From Xiphophorus maculatus (taxonomy: Eukaryota > Chordata > Actinopteri > Cyprinodontiformes > Poeciliidae), in assembly GCF_002775205.1 (NCBI RefSeq), contig NC_036445.1:1694802-1758801 (forward strand): a stretch of DNA of 64,000 nucleotides. The letters are read 5' to 3'. This document shows, piece by piece, positions 13,301 through 30,591 of the stretch. The position numbers and the translations under genes are program-made. Below the pieces are notes generated by a model, which made no database searches, was not told the DNA's origin, and was given only the letters and a program-made list of their open reading frames with translations. How positions within the stretch are numbered: position 1 is the stretch's first letter; every line of letters begins with the position of its first letter.

Positions 13301-14719
13301 TGCCCAGCTCCAAGTTGTGGTCATCGGATTGTTTTGTGAACTGTATTTCTTGCCATTTTTCCTCTCAGATCCGTGAGACACGGCAGTCGATGAGGGACAG
13401 CGAGAGCGGCCTGGAGCGCCTCGCCATCGGCCACCACATCGGGGAGCGAGCGCACATAATGGAGCGCTCGCGAAACAGGCGCACTGGAGATCGAGAGGAA
13501 AGGCAAGACTACATCAACCTTGATGAGAGTGAGTACGAGTGCTGATTATTTTTTATAAAACGAGCTTCTCTTTGGCTCCTTAGTGTGCTCAGAGTTCATA
13601 CGTGTGTTTGAAATCCTTGAAGTGCTTGTTTTCTACGTATATAAAGTCCTAGAAAATGCTTAATATTCAAACTGCACCGTTTTGTGAGAAAGTGCAATCT
13701 AGCATTTGATTAAAAGACCAAATTTGGAAAACAGTGTTTGCATTTGAAACCAAATATTTTCATAATAAAATGCTTTATTGCCTTCTTAGTGTTTTATCTG
13801 TTTTTAATGTGCACCGTTTTATTTTGTCTTTTATCTCCTTGTAGCTGTTCAGCGATTTACAAATAGTTATTACTATTATTGTTTATGTTAATAAAAAAAC
13901 AGACATTTTTTCTCACTGTCTGAAATTAAGTCAGACTAAACTTTTCTTGTTTCAGATCAGCTGCAATTATAAAAAATATTTCTATTTGCTAAATGCCAGA
14001 AAACTTAACAGAACATTTCTTAGAGATTTTTTTTTGTCATTTCTGTGTGTAAATATTTAATTTAAGCAGAAAGGTCATTTAGTTTACCATGATTTGTTTG
14101 TATTGTTTCAATGTAATGAATATTTATTATTCCTGATGGCTCAACGACTTATTGATCTGTGTATGGTAATTTAAATAAATGTTGGCTTGTATTTTTTGCG
14201 TTAAAAAAACATTATTATTTTTGTTAGTGTTTCATTCTTGGATCTGCATAGGGTGTGTATAAGAGTTGTTATATTTTAGTATTCCTTGCTCCTGCTGTAG
14301 AATGTAAGATGCCATCACAAGACAAATAAATAATAGTGAATTGAAAACTATCTTTTTTATAGTTCATTTCATTGTTTTTATCTTTCTTAGTGTGAGCTAA
14401 GTAAGCTACCTTGAAAATGCTTGAATTTTACTGTGGGAAAACGGTACATACCCTGATATGTGTATATAAGTGTTGATAAAATCCAGTAAAATTTCAAACC
14501 TGTTTGTCGTCAGGTGAGGCAGCAGCGTTTGATCAGGAGTGGAGGAGGGAGGCAGGACGATACGCCCCCCCACATGCCCGTGCGCTGGAGTACGGTCAGG
14601 ACCCGCGCGGAGGAGGGCAGCAGCTGGCCCTTCCTGCCCCTTCCAGCTCTCCACCCCCCCATCGACATGAGTCTCCTCGGCATCGTCAGCATCACACCCG
14701 TCCGCGTTACGACTGGTGA
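7342..14719 (+). CDS. mlf2: Myeloid leukemia factor 2 (Mlf1-interacting family protein), 7 coding exons, 246 aa
   Basis: Coding exons are 7342-7385, 9680-9791, 9888-9923, 11224-11277, 11374-11502, 13369-13528 and 14514-14719. All junctions are GT-AG and the joined frame is 741 nt. The protein starts [14 protein letters not shown], has the Met/Gly/Phe-rich segment [18 protein letters not shown] and the family core [16 protein letters not shown]. This is followed by the conserved [14 protein letters not shown] block, [17 protein letters not shown] and the C-terminal RYDW seen in human MLF2. Length is close to human MLF2 (248 aa). Family members shuttle between nucleus and cytoplasm and associate with DNAJB6/HSP70 chaperones; no enzyme activity is known. 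MLF2 rather than MLF1 is supported by the RYDW end and by the eno2/atn1/tpi1 neighbours. The region between ESEAAAF and RYDW is rich in Pro, Ser and His and is the least conserved part. Confidence 0.95.
8205..8510. mobile_element. MITE in mlf2 intron 1, second copy in a tpi1 intron
   Basis: Ends resemble each other in inverted orientation: CAAGGTTTCCCCCAG at the left, CGGTGGAAAACCTTG at the right. The interior contains TAAGCCTGGTG and AAGCCTGGTGGCCCGCCAGG. A copy in reverse orientation occurs at about 55845-56125 inside tpi1 (GCCTGGCGGGCCACCAGGC). No protein frame. No target duplication could be read with confidence. Confidence 0.65.
9050..9360. repeat. MITE-like 'GGGCGATAT' repeat in mlf2 intron 1
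   Basis: Contains GGGGTGGGCGATATGA and, to the right, TTTATCGCGATGATAAACGATA, typical of a widespread fish MITE family. Related sequence lies near 8030-8110 and at 11750-11820 / 13275-13312. Confidence 0.45.
10587..10853. mobile_element. hAT-type MITE with near-perfect TIRs and 8-bp TSD, in mlf2 intron 3
   Basis: Left end CATGGGCGTAGGTTTGG and right end CCAAACCTACGCCCTTG are inverted repeats differing at one position. The 8-mer GTTATGAG flanks both sides exactly (10579-10586 and 10854-10861). At 267 bp it has no coding capacity. The interior carries a short palindrome GGTCGTGACATGTCACGACC. The well-preserved ends and target duplication point to a comparatively recent insertion. Confidence 0.93.
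11876..12407. repeat. 'TACTTGAGTA' interspersed repeat
   Basis: Bounded by inverted ends (CAGAGTTGGGTAGTAAC at the left, CTCTACCCACCTCTG at the right) and filled with TTACTTGAGTAATT-type motifs. Other copies occur at about 52690-53160 and 61194-61310. Non-coding. Confidence 0.7.
12535..12800. repeat. Repeat carrying RFX X-box-like motifs (copy 1, mlf2 intron 5)
   Basis: Contains GTTGCTAGGTAAC (12546-12558) and GTTGCTAGGCAAC (12573-12585), then AAAGAGCGAGTGAG, GAGGCTGAGCGG, AAGTCTTTCCTCTGCCTACA and CCCAGAATGCCGTG. The same ordered blocks recur in eno2 at about 22690-22890. It ends in TTGGGATCAATAAAGTAT, a common fish retroposon tail in reverse. Confidence 0.75.
13600..14460. repeat. AT-rich interspersed repeat in mlf2 intron 6
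   Basis: Blocks such as CTGTAGAATGTAAGATG, TTTTTATAGTTCATTTCATTG and TTGAAAATGCTTGAATTTTA have counterparts in the large eno2 intron at about 22440-22600 (CTGTAGAATGTTGATACTAC, CTGAAAATGTTTAAAT). No coding frame or certain termini. Confidence 0.4.
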
Positions 14720-15769
14720 GAAGGTAAGGTCGACCTGCCCGGGAGAGGAGTCCATTCAGATAGCGCTCTGCGTTTTCAAGTCATGATGGGTTCGTTTATG
14801 GTTCGTTTGGTTTCTCTTCCTGATTCAGGAGCCGACTGCTTGAGTTGAGTTTGTAAGTTTTAACTGTTAATGGGAATACTCAGGAACAGACTGGTGAAGC
14901 AGCTGTTGCTTATTTCATATTCAAAGATGAATATGTAGGGAATCTTTGAATTTTCAAGCAGTTGCAGAAGTCTCTACGCTGATAGGAAACGATCGCTGTT
15001 ATCTTATATTCAGGTCTGCCCTGACCTTCGATGAGTGTTTAGAGTCCCACCACAGAGTTTTCACACTCTGTGTTATAGTAATGGTGCGCATTTATCATAT
15101 TGTTTCTAATTTATTATGATACATTTCTTATAAGAATTTTGATTTATTATTGTTATTTATTGTAAATTCCAATTAATGATATTTAAAAAGACCAAAATTG
15201 TTTGTATTGTTGAGAATAAGTTTTACTATTTTCTCCACTCTGTTCATTTATTCAGTAAATATCAATACATTGGAAAATATGATTAAATGCCGTTACTGTG
15301 TGCAGTTTAGTGAGATGGGGCTATGATTGCTGTGTCATGCATAATCCTATCACAATAACTAAAGTAATCACATTACATATTAAGATGACCTGTATATTTT
15401 CTGAAGGGCATATTTGTCTACAGAGACATCGTAATCGATTTTAATTACAGTTTTGGTTATGAAGTTGTTTTCTGGTGTCTTATTTTGGATGTTCAAAATA
15501 TCTTCCAGTTCCAGTGTTTTGTTCTTTACTAAAGTAAAAATTATTTGTCCTGGAGAGGGCCAACTTGCAGTACTGTGCCTTATCAATACATTACTTGAAA
15601 ATGCTCTCAAAACATTATTTATTGCAATAAATACAGGGGCAATTTATCGTCCAACAATATAAGTGGTTCTTGTCATCCAATGTTATAAAACTCTGGTAGC
15701 AGTCAGTCCAGTCTTTCTGGGATTCTCCCAGTTTACCTTGTAGAGACATTCTCAGTTTTTTACCATTTT

Positions 15770-15890
15770 ATTTTCTGTAGATCGTTTGAAGCTCACTGAG
15801 GTTGAAAAGTCCGTGTCAGGAGATATTTTGAGGTATTTCCGGAGATGATCAATTGGATTTAAGTCCAGACTCCTGAGGTTTCTCCTTTGA
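15770..15890 (-). mobile_element. Tc1/mariner transposase relic in the mlf2 3' UTR intron
   Basis: On the minus strand a short frame reads SLDLNPIDHLRKYL, a decayed form of the D-x-NPIEHLW motif around the second catalytic Asp of Tc1-type transposases. Nothing flanking remains in frame. Confidence 0.55.
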
Positions 15891-16108
15891 TTGTTGTCCT
15901 TTTTGTCCTCATAGTTGTGCAGACATGTTTTGCACATTTTTCTTTTGTTACTCCATTATTTGTCTCTATTGCTTCCAACAACAGCTCAAGCTTTTAAAAA
16001 AATTAAAACACCCAAGTTCATGTCTTTTGGTGTCTGAGCCGTTTCAAAGACTTCCTGATTGTTGGGACACTACAACGTTTCCTAGCAACCCCAGCCAAGC
16101 CCAACCCT

Positions 16109-16121
16109 GTTGCCTAGCAAC
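16109..16121. promoter_or_regulatory. Perfect RFX X-box palindrome
   Basis: GTTGCCTAGCAAC is an exact palindromic match to the RFX consensus GTNRCC-N0-3-RGYAAC. A half site CCTAGCAAC lies 20 bp upstream. It is in the mlf2 3' UTR intron and is probably also repeat-derived. Binding is inferred from the motif only. Confidence 0.45.
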
Positions 16122-17169
16122 TCCAGTGGAACTCAAGCACATTTGGTCAGCTAATTTTACCACTGTATAATGGCTGCTGGAAAAGACAAAAGTGTTTTGT
16201 TGTTGACTTACAGAAACCACTTGCTGTATTTCTGCTAGTTATGCAGGAGGCTCCAGTTCTGCTTTTCAAAGATGTAGGGGTGTCTAATTGCGCATTTGTT
16301 TTCAGCCATTTTCTTGTATGAGAGGGCGTGACCAGCTGCAGCTTATTTGGATGTAAAGTAACATAACACCCTAAGACAACCAGAATAAAATCTCATCATC
16401 TCGAAATGATTTTGTGATGAACAGTGTTTTGCATCGCTTTATTTCTGGAAAAAGGATGAATTTTGAAATTAGAACCATGTCGCACTGGTCTGATGTAATC
16501 TCCGTCTCTGCAGGTGTCCCACTTTTCAAGGAAGCAGATGGAAGGAACTGAGGGAGCGCTTCCCCCGATGCTGTGAAACACGCCGAAGACGGAGCTGCCC
16601 GTCATTAATGTTTGATATGACTGGACTGTCTAAACATGTGCAACATATTATACACACACACACACGATCAACAAAATATAACACACTTGATGGCTACATT
16701 TTCAGATCAACTTCTGTACTGTTACATAGAGCTATACAGATGCCCCTGTGCAAACATGGGTGAAAATCCACTCACTTTATATATAAATATATACTCATTC
16801 TCAAAACTTGACATGTCTTTTACCCGCTGCAGTTCGCTGCTGCAGTATCCAGTAATTCTGCTGTACAGTCCATTTTATGTTTGTGAGGGCACTAGTGTGT
16901 CTGTGAACTGAATTGTATACTGTTACCTAATTAATCTAACTAAATAAAAGTTCATTAAACATTGTTAGATAATTAATAAATGTCTCTTGTGATGTTTTAG
17001 GTTTGTAAATCTTAAATGTGTGAATCAGGTGACGCTTGCTGATGGTGTTTGTTTGAACTTGTACTTGTTTTGTTGCATGACGTTGTCAACAGTGATTGAC
17101 TCTCACAGGTCCAGGTATAATTAAGAAGTGGAAAGAAAATAAACTAAAGCAGAAAATTAAAAATATAAA

Positions 17170-17420
17170 AAGTTTATCATCTATTTTCGCCCCTTGAGTC
17201 AAATCATTGCAGAACCATCTGTCTATAAAATCACAGCAGCAAGTATTTTTGCTATAAATATTTAAAACTCAGTCATATCGGATTGTAATGTTCAAGCCTT
17301 GGTACAGATTCTCAATTGGATTTAGGTTTGGACTTTGACTAGACCATTCTAGTTCAATTAAAACCCACAGCACAATGCTGCTACGTCTCTTTACCACAGC
17401 CCTCAATCAAACCGCTGAGG
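17170..17420. mobile_element. Tc1-derived interspersed repeat, internal part
   Basis: Contains the fish-wide segment 'ctcaattggatttaggtttg' followed by 'gactttgactagaccattct', and upstream a 'cttgagtcaaatcattgcag' block. These match the recalled order in the same repeat family that supplies the array just downstream. Confidence 0.6.
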
Positions 17421-17489
17421 CCTTCCCACAGCTTTTATTTGTACTAAAATTATACATAGGTGTAATGTTTTTGTTAGTGGGATAGGGGG

Positions 17490-18270
17490 AAAAGAGTCTG
17501 AGCATAAATGCTTGCCACACTTTTCAGAATTTGTTTTGAAATGCTACTTTGTGTTGGTCGATTGCTTAAAATCCCCGAAGATTTTAAGTGATCTTCTGTA
17601 ACTTGACCAAAGGTTCAACAGTCCTCCAAACGTGAGTGTTCATGTCATGTGGCTTCTGGGGATCGAAAGATAAATGCATGCCACACTTTTCAGATTTTCA
17701 TTTTCAAAACTTTTTAAATACTCTCCTTTGTGTTCGTTGATTGTATTAAATTCTCACAAAATGTGCTGAATTTTGTTGTGATGTAACAAATTGTGCAGCA
17801 GCACTCTGGATGCCCGTCTTCCAGAGTTCTTGGTACAAATGCTTGCCACACTTTTCAGAATTTGTTTTCAAAACCTTTGAAATGCTCTGCCTTGTATTGG
17901 TCGATCACTTAAAGTCCCCCAAAATATGCTGAATTTTGCTGTAATATGACCAAACGTGCAATGATCCTGAAATGTGAGTCTTCACGTCATGTGACTTCTG
18001 GGGATCTAAATATAAATGCATGCCACACTTTTCAGATTTTTATTTTCAAAACACTTGAAATGCTCTACTTTGTCTTGGTCAATCACTTGGAATCCCCTTG
18101 AAATATGCTGAACTTTGTTGTGTCGCGTGACAAAGCGTGCACATCATGATGTACAAATGCATGCCACACTTTTCAGATTTCTTTTCCAAAACTCTTGAAA
18201 TGTGTTGGATTATCACATAAAATTCTCATAAAATATGTTGAATTTTGTTATGACGTGACAACAGACCTCC
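17490..18270. repeat. Tandem array of about five ~166-bp units
   Basis: The marker CCACACTTTTCAGA recurs at about 17515, 17681, 17846, 18023 and 18163, spacings of roughly 166, 165, 177 and 140 bp. Between markers the order is conserved: TTTTCAAAAC, TTGAAATGCTC, TTTGTnTTGGTC, ATCACTTAAAATCCCC, ATGCTGAATTTTGTTGTGA, and GTGACAAA. Each unit matches the end of the Tc1-derived repeat lying just upstream, so the array appears to be an amplified transposon terminus. It has no protein-coding capacity. Confidence 0.85.
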
Positions 18271-18699
18271 AAAGCACGAATCTGTACGTGATGATGGAAA
18301 CGGAGAAACATTTTCAGACAAATCGCCCATAGCGGCTCTTTCTGCCTCCTGCTGTGCGCTCTGTGTCTTTAATTACCTCTGTGGCTATTTTTAAATGCTC
18401 CTTCCAGCAGCTGCAGCTCCTGTTACCTGTCTACCTGTCTCCTTGTCTCCTTTCATCCACGTGGTTTTGTCTTCGATGTTCTCTGACAACATGACCCACT
18501 TTGTGCACAGATCTGTCTTACAGGGTTTGCTTTGTTGTGATGTCGGCTGCCTGTCATCGAGACAGCAGATGTGTTTGTTTCCTTTTCTTTATAAACTGGT
18601 ACCTTCAATGGGATGGAGTCGTTTCTGGACTTGACAGCAACACCTTTTTTTTTTTTTTTCTATGAGGAAATTTGCTGGTGAAATAAAATAATTTTTTTA

Positions 18700-18913
18700 A
18701 AGAACATTATCTTCATCCTAATTAAAACAAAGATCCATGTGACTCCAGCTATGCCACTCCATCTTTCATTTCGCTCTCTCTTCCTGTGACTCGCTCTTCC
18801 TCCCCCCTAAAACGTCACACGTTCTCAGCGCTCTTTCTCCCAGCTCCTCATCCCTCTGCCTCCCCCTGTCATTTGCCGACTGACTCTCTCCACCAGGATC
18901 AAACACGCAGCAG
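18700..18913 (+). promoter_or_regulatory. eno2: Probable eno2 promoter and non-coding exon 1
   Basis: A pyrimidine-rich, CpG-enriched stretch contains AAACGTCACACGTT (CRE-like). It ends at a good donor, CGCAGCAG|GTAACG at 18913/18914, and the coding exon at 20563 has its own acceptor (TTTTGCAG). A 5' UTR exon followed by an intron is the usual enolase arrangement. The exact start of transcription is not determined. Confidence 0.5.
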
Positions 18914-19381
18914 GTAACGTTAAAAAAAAGATTGATCTATTTCCTTCTTCCATCCCCTCCAAGCATCCTCTTCCTCATCCCTCTCTTCCCCTGCTGCATG
19001 TTTGTTTTCTGTCTCACCCCTCCATCAGTCACTGGCTGAGATTGCACAGATTCTGGACAGGCTCAAGGGCTGAAATGTTTTTATTTTTTAATAGATATGC
19101 ATTATTGGGTTTTGATTTATGTTTCCAGCTCTTACTGTGGGTGAGAGCCTCTTCACAGGGAGCCTAGTTTCCACAGTTCTCCATCCATCAGGCTGCGTCA
19201 CTGTAATCACAGTGAGTCCATGAGAGGAAGCAAGTGTGAAAGCTCTTCCTTACGACTGTGGGCTGCAATGAAATGCATTTTGATCATGTTATCTTATTAT
19301 TTTATTGAAACCTATCATCAATTTTTCATCACCACCCACCTCACTTGCTCATTTCCATATGTCAAATTTTTCTGCATGTAC

Positions 19382-20365
19382 TTAAAGGGGCAGTGTTATG
19401 TTAAAATCTACTTTTTTAGCTTTGCACTAACTTATAATGTTATTCCCTCATCAAAAATACACCTGGATTGTTGCTTTGATTCTTTCATGCATGTTGGAGA
19501 AATCCTTTAATCTCCATGGTAACCATTCAGCTGTGCAAAGCCTGGTTGGACTTAGCCCCGCCTTCAAGGCGCAGCTCCTCCTCAGAGTTGCAGTTTTTAA
19601 GCTTCCCCACTCAGCTCCTTCAGACTAGCCAGCAGCAATTAGCAAACACCTGGTGGAACTGAACATCTGCTGCTCTCATTATATGAGCTTCTTCTCAATG
19701 CAACACTGGTAAAAAATGTTGAAGGTTTAATAGAGGATCCATGTTATTATGTGGAGTTTCAGAAAGAGCAGCAGTTTCTTATAGGGGCAGTATTATGTGT
19801 TTTCCAGCCACATACTCTCATTTTAAAGCACAATCATGTAACTATGTTACCTTGTTATAAAAATGCTAAATCAAATACGACTTAAAAGAAATTTGGCTTT
19901 GTAATTTATTGTCTTGAAATTGGCCTTTGTCATTTTGAAAACTCCTGCTTTTTCTGAAATTCCACCTTCAGGAAGTTATTGCAACATGGCTCCTCTATTA
20001 ACCCTTTAACAATATTTCTACCAGCGTCGCACTGACAAGTAGCTCCTTTTCTGAGCTCAGCAGATGCACAGTTTTACCAGGTTCCACTAATTGCTGCTGG
20101 CTAGTCTGAAGGAGCTGAAGGAGGAAGTTGTGTGGAGGTTTGGAAACTGCCGCTCTGAAGTGGAGCTGCGTTGTCAAAGGCAGAGCTGGGTCCAACCAGG
20201 CGTTTTGCACAGCTGATTGGTTGCCATGGAGATTAAAGGATTTTTTCAAACATTCATTAAAGAATCAAGGCGACACTCCAGGTATGTTTTTGATTGGGGA
20301 ATAACATTATAACATGATGAAAAGCTAAAAAAAAAAGTCTATTTTATGTAATACTGCCCCTTTAA
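19382..20365. mobile_element. ~980-bp fold-back element in eno2 intron 1
   Basis: TTAAAGGGGCAGTGTTATG at the left end is answered by its reverse complement ending CTGCCCCTTTAA at the right. The two arms (about 19382-19778 and 19938-20365) are imperfect inverted copies of one another over roughly 400 bp, for example ATCTCCATGGTAACCA versus TGGTTGCCATGGAGAT. A second, smaller inverted pair is interleaved: AGGGGCAGTATTATGTG at about 19784 and CATAATACTCCCCC at about 20492-20505. No protein is encoded; open frames here are arm shadows. Confidence 0.85.
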
Positions 20366-20563
20366 AGTGACCGAGGCCCATTTGCAAGATGCTAAATTAT
20401 GAATTTATATTTAATACTTGCAGCATTTTTATAACTGAAGGTAACAGAGTTCCTTGACTGAGCTATAAAATCATACTATGTGGCTGAAAATGCATAATAC
20501 TCCCCCAATAAGCAAAATCTGCTGTAAAGATCAAGATGAGGCTAATGTTTAGCATTTTGCAGG

Positions 20564-27608
<7,045 letters not shown>

Positions 27609-27930
27609 GTGCCAGAGCCATCAGCAGCATGAGAAACCAAATGTTTTTATGTACTCACTTGTTTCAGTGGTGCCCCAAACACACCAAATAACTCATAAAT
27701 AAGTCTTTAAATAAATAGAAAACTCATTGTGGCAGTGTTGATCTAATGCCTCAACAAGTTAAGTCTCTTGGTGGTCTTGTTAGTATCTTATTTTTTTTCC
27801 TCGTATTATATGCTTTTCATCCACTCCTGAAAGGTGTTAGTCCATGTTGTTTTGTCTAATTCCTGTTTCAGTGCAACAACTTACTGGTACTTTGTCAAAA
27901 AACAATAAAGTTATGATATCGTCTTTAATG
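27609..27930 (+). terminator. eno2: eno2 3' UTR and polyadenylation signals
   Basis: Follows the TGA at 27606-27608. An AAATAAAT signal occurs near 27710 and a stronger AACAATAAAG near 27901. The latter probably marks the main 3' end. Confidence 0.6.
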
Positions 27931-28119
27931 TTGTTTCTTAAAGTGATTCAGTACATTTTGAAAATACTTTCTTAATCCCAGAGGGGGATTAAATGTTGCT
28001 TTAACTCATGTTATCTAAGTTTCTTCAAAGATTTGTTGAATATACAGAAAGCTGTGGGCAGGGATCCTGTAGTGGTCTGTGTTACTGCAGATCTGAACAA
28101 GCCTCTGACTGAAGCCTAA

Positions 28120-28550
28120 ATACAATAAGTTATACTGCACTAGAAATGACAAGTGACTTAATGAAAAATGGACTGACAGAAGTTCAAATATAGAGTATTT
28201 TGGTTCAGTTTCTAGTGCACATATTTTTGTGTTCTTGATAAGGACAAAAACAACGGGTAACTTTCAGTCAGATAAAGGAGCTTGTTATAAGGCAATAATT
28301 GCTTAATATTGATGAAATAGTACTAGTTCCACTGGCAGATTATTTCACTTATAGCATGGGAAAAATGTCTTGTAATAAGTGAAATAATTTGCCAGTGGAA
28401 CTTGTAGTTTTTCATCAATATTAAAAAACGTCTTAAACTCCTATATCTGACTGAAAAGTTGTAAGTTAGATTCGTCTCATTTCAAGTTTACTGCAATATT
28501 CACTCAAGTAAAAATAAAAAGTGTTACTTGAGTGCACTTTTTGGGCATCT
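28120..28550. mobile_element. Fold-back MITE between eno2 and atn1
   Basis: The core 28303-28424 is a long stem-loop. TTAATATTGATGAAA, TTCCACTGGCAGATTATTTC and ACTTAT are mirrored by ATAAGTGAAATAATTTGCCA, GTGGAA and TTCATCAATATTAA. Outer segments also pair (CTTTCAGTCAGATAAAGGAG with CTCCTATATCTGACTGAAAAG). A diverged half copy lies at 48835-49020. No coding frame. Confidence 0.75.
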
Positions 28551-28619
28551 CTAACCAACTTTGGTAACCAGAGTATTTTGCTACTTTTATCATATTTCCA
28601 AACCAAATGTATAAGATCT

Positions 28620-28741
28620 AGTGTCAATTCCGGCACCCGCCAGCAGAGGGCGCGCCAGCAGAGAGGCGCTGCTCCAGCCGAAGCCGCTTGTTGCCGCCGC
28701 CGCCGCCGCCGCTCCTCCTCGGGCTGCTTGCTGCTGGTGGC

Positions 28742-28786
<45 letters not shown>

Positions 28787-29750
28787 GGAGGGCTGGAGCC
28801 ACGCAGGCGCACCACGCACAGTCTCCGGACGGGTTGCCACGGTAACCACACAATAGGAGACGGGACAGGGGGCTGTGCGAAGGGGAGAGGAGAAGGAGTG
28901 AACGACAGGAGCGGGGAGGAGGAGGAGGTCTGCAGAGCCGCTTGACTGGACACACCGCTGCAACCCTCTCCCAGACAGACACATTCAACTGTTTCCAAAC
29001 GAGTCCGAGGCTCCTTTGTTTAGACATGGTGGAAAAATGTGGGAAGCGCACACATTTACCTATTAAAACCAGACATTTATGGTTCTGTTGTTGTTTTTGC
29101 TCGTTGAGGTTTACTGCGGCGAGTTATTCAAGCTCTCCATGTAGTAAAGGTGACTCTGGAGGGACTAGTCTAAGGAGACCCTCCCTCTTGATCCCCTCCC
29201 TCTTCAGAGTTTTGGCCCTCTCTCTGCGCCTCTCTTCCTCCCTCCTCCTCCTCATGTCTCCCCCCTTCTCTCCTTATGCAAATCACGCCCTCACCACTCT
29301 CCCTTTCCCTCACCCGACGTGCATCCCTCTCTCTCTCTTTCTCTCTCGCTAAATATTTTGACTGTAAGACTGGAGAGGGGGTACAAAAAAGTGCAAGTCG
29401 TCTTGAAGAAAGAGGGGGGAGAGAGAGAGATGGGGGGTGCAAAATAGGAAGAAAAAAAAGGGGGGGACCAAAAGGGGGTGGGGAAGAGGCATCAATTTGT
29501 ACAGTCTGCAGTTGGCACCCCTGTTTTTTTTCCCCCTGCAAGGAGTAGCAGGAGATTTCTTCTGCGTTATTGTTATGATCGGATCCCGCTGCAACATGAG
29601 CCAGCGCCAGGCTCTGCTGACAGACGCCTGGGCCCTGAGGTGTGCGTGTCGGCGTGCAACATAAAGCAAAAAAAAAAAAAAAAAAACCACACACACACAA
29701 GGGGAGAAAGGGAAAGGCAAAGTGGGAGAACGCATCGCTGGATATTATAG
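28620..29750 (+). promoter_or_regulatory. atn1: atn1 promoter region and non-coding exon 1
   Basis: This is a GC/CpG-rich and purine/pyrimidine-skewed block. It ends at a strong donor, GATATTATAG|GTAAGA (29750/29751), which would splice to the acceptor before the start-codon exon at 32990. The transcription start is not identified. Many long frames here on both strands come from simple repeats (GAT run, C/T and A runs) and are not genes. Confidence 0.5.
28742..28784. repeat. atn1: (GAT)14 trinucleotide microsatellite
   Basis: Fourteen uninterrupted GAT units in the atn1 upstream region. They read as poly-D, poly-M or poly-H/poly-I in the different frames, which explains the overlapping open frames there. 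It follows a shorter CCGCCG run at about 28692-28710. Confidence 0.92.
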
Positions 29751-30591
29751 GTAAGAAGCAGAAAATGGATTCTTGCACTCCTCTGTTTGTGAGCCACGTT
29801 TGTTCTCACCATGCCATTTTTTGTACCTACTCTTTGTGCGCTAATCATCATCATCATCATCATCCTCATCATCACAATCATCAATCTGCGTTGCTATATC
29901 TAAAAAAAAAAAATGTCCTGGCGAATAAACGCTGCACGACGCGGTGCATCCACATTCCTGCGAGGGGAAAAAAATGGGGTCTGAGGGGAGCCAAAGCAAA
30001 TCGCCATTCCGATTCACCTTTTTCTAACATGTGCATCGCTTTGAAAACAGACATCCGTGCAGACTGTGGAGTCATATATGTGCTGCTGAACACGTCGCCG
30101 AGGAGCTGGCTGGCTGGCTGGCTGGGGCTCCGCTGTTGGTAGCATATAGGCTGCAGCTATGCTCGGTCCCCCCCTCTGCATGTGTATCAGTAACATTTTT
30201 GCAGGAAGAAAAGAGTCGTTGCGGTGCACGATCGTTGGTGATGTAAGCAGAGCCACTGCATGCTGCTGCTTTGCATCACACACACGCAGAGAGAAGAGGC
30301 CAGTTTGTTGATGATGCATGTGCTGCGAGTTGGTGGTGACAGTGCTGGTGTTTGATGACCGGTGGACCACTGGCAGGCCAGCAAGGATGCCACCTGTAAC
30401 TGAGAGGCATTGTTCAGACCCCCTACTGGATGCTGCTGCTGCTGCTGCGTTATTAATCAATTTATCTGCAGGTAAATTAAGGGACTATGCCTTTTGCCTT
30501 GGCTAGTACATGAGTAGAGAGACAGGAATAATTTGTGGAACACATATTTTGGTCCTTTTTGAGAGGATAGTTCACTCAGTTGCTGCAGATT

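Larger units (their letters stand above)
11750..13312. repeat. Interspersed repeat split by nested insertions in mlf2 intron 5
   Basis: ACTGGGCGACATGG at about 11751 and its inverted partner ending ATTGCCCAGC at about 13310 look like the two ends of one MITE-type element. Its body has been filled by the ACTTGAGTA repeat (about 11876-12407) and the X-box repeat (about 12535-12800). This is inferred from end similarity only. Confidence 0.4.
14720..16965 (+). other. mlf2: mlf2 3' UTR with an intron, and polyadenylation site
   Basis: Four bases after the stop codon the sequence AAG|GTAAGG at 14723/14724 is a strong splice donor. CTCTGCAG|GTGTCC at 16513/16514 is a strong acceptor. The last exon (16514 to about 16965) is non-coding and has an AATAAA signal at about 16942. 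The junction lies so close to the stop that nonsense-mediated decay would not be expected. Confidence 0.7.

Noticed and set aside
17490-18270. A CRISPR-like or regulatory repeat array
   Set aside because: Units are about 166 bp, imperfect, head-to-tail and derived from a transposon end; this is eukaryotic DNA.
28466-29778. Several overlapping frames of 85-202 codons in the atn1 upstream region
   Set aside because: They consist of poly-I, poly-H, poly-D or poly-S from the GAT run and of purine/pyrimidine tracts; no homology, and coding-like frames appear on both strands at once.
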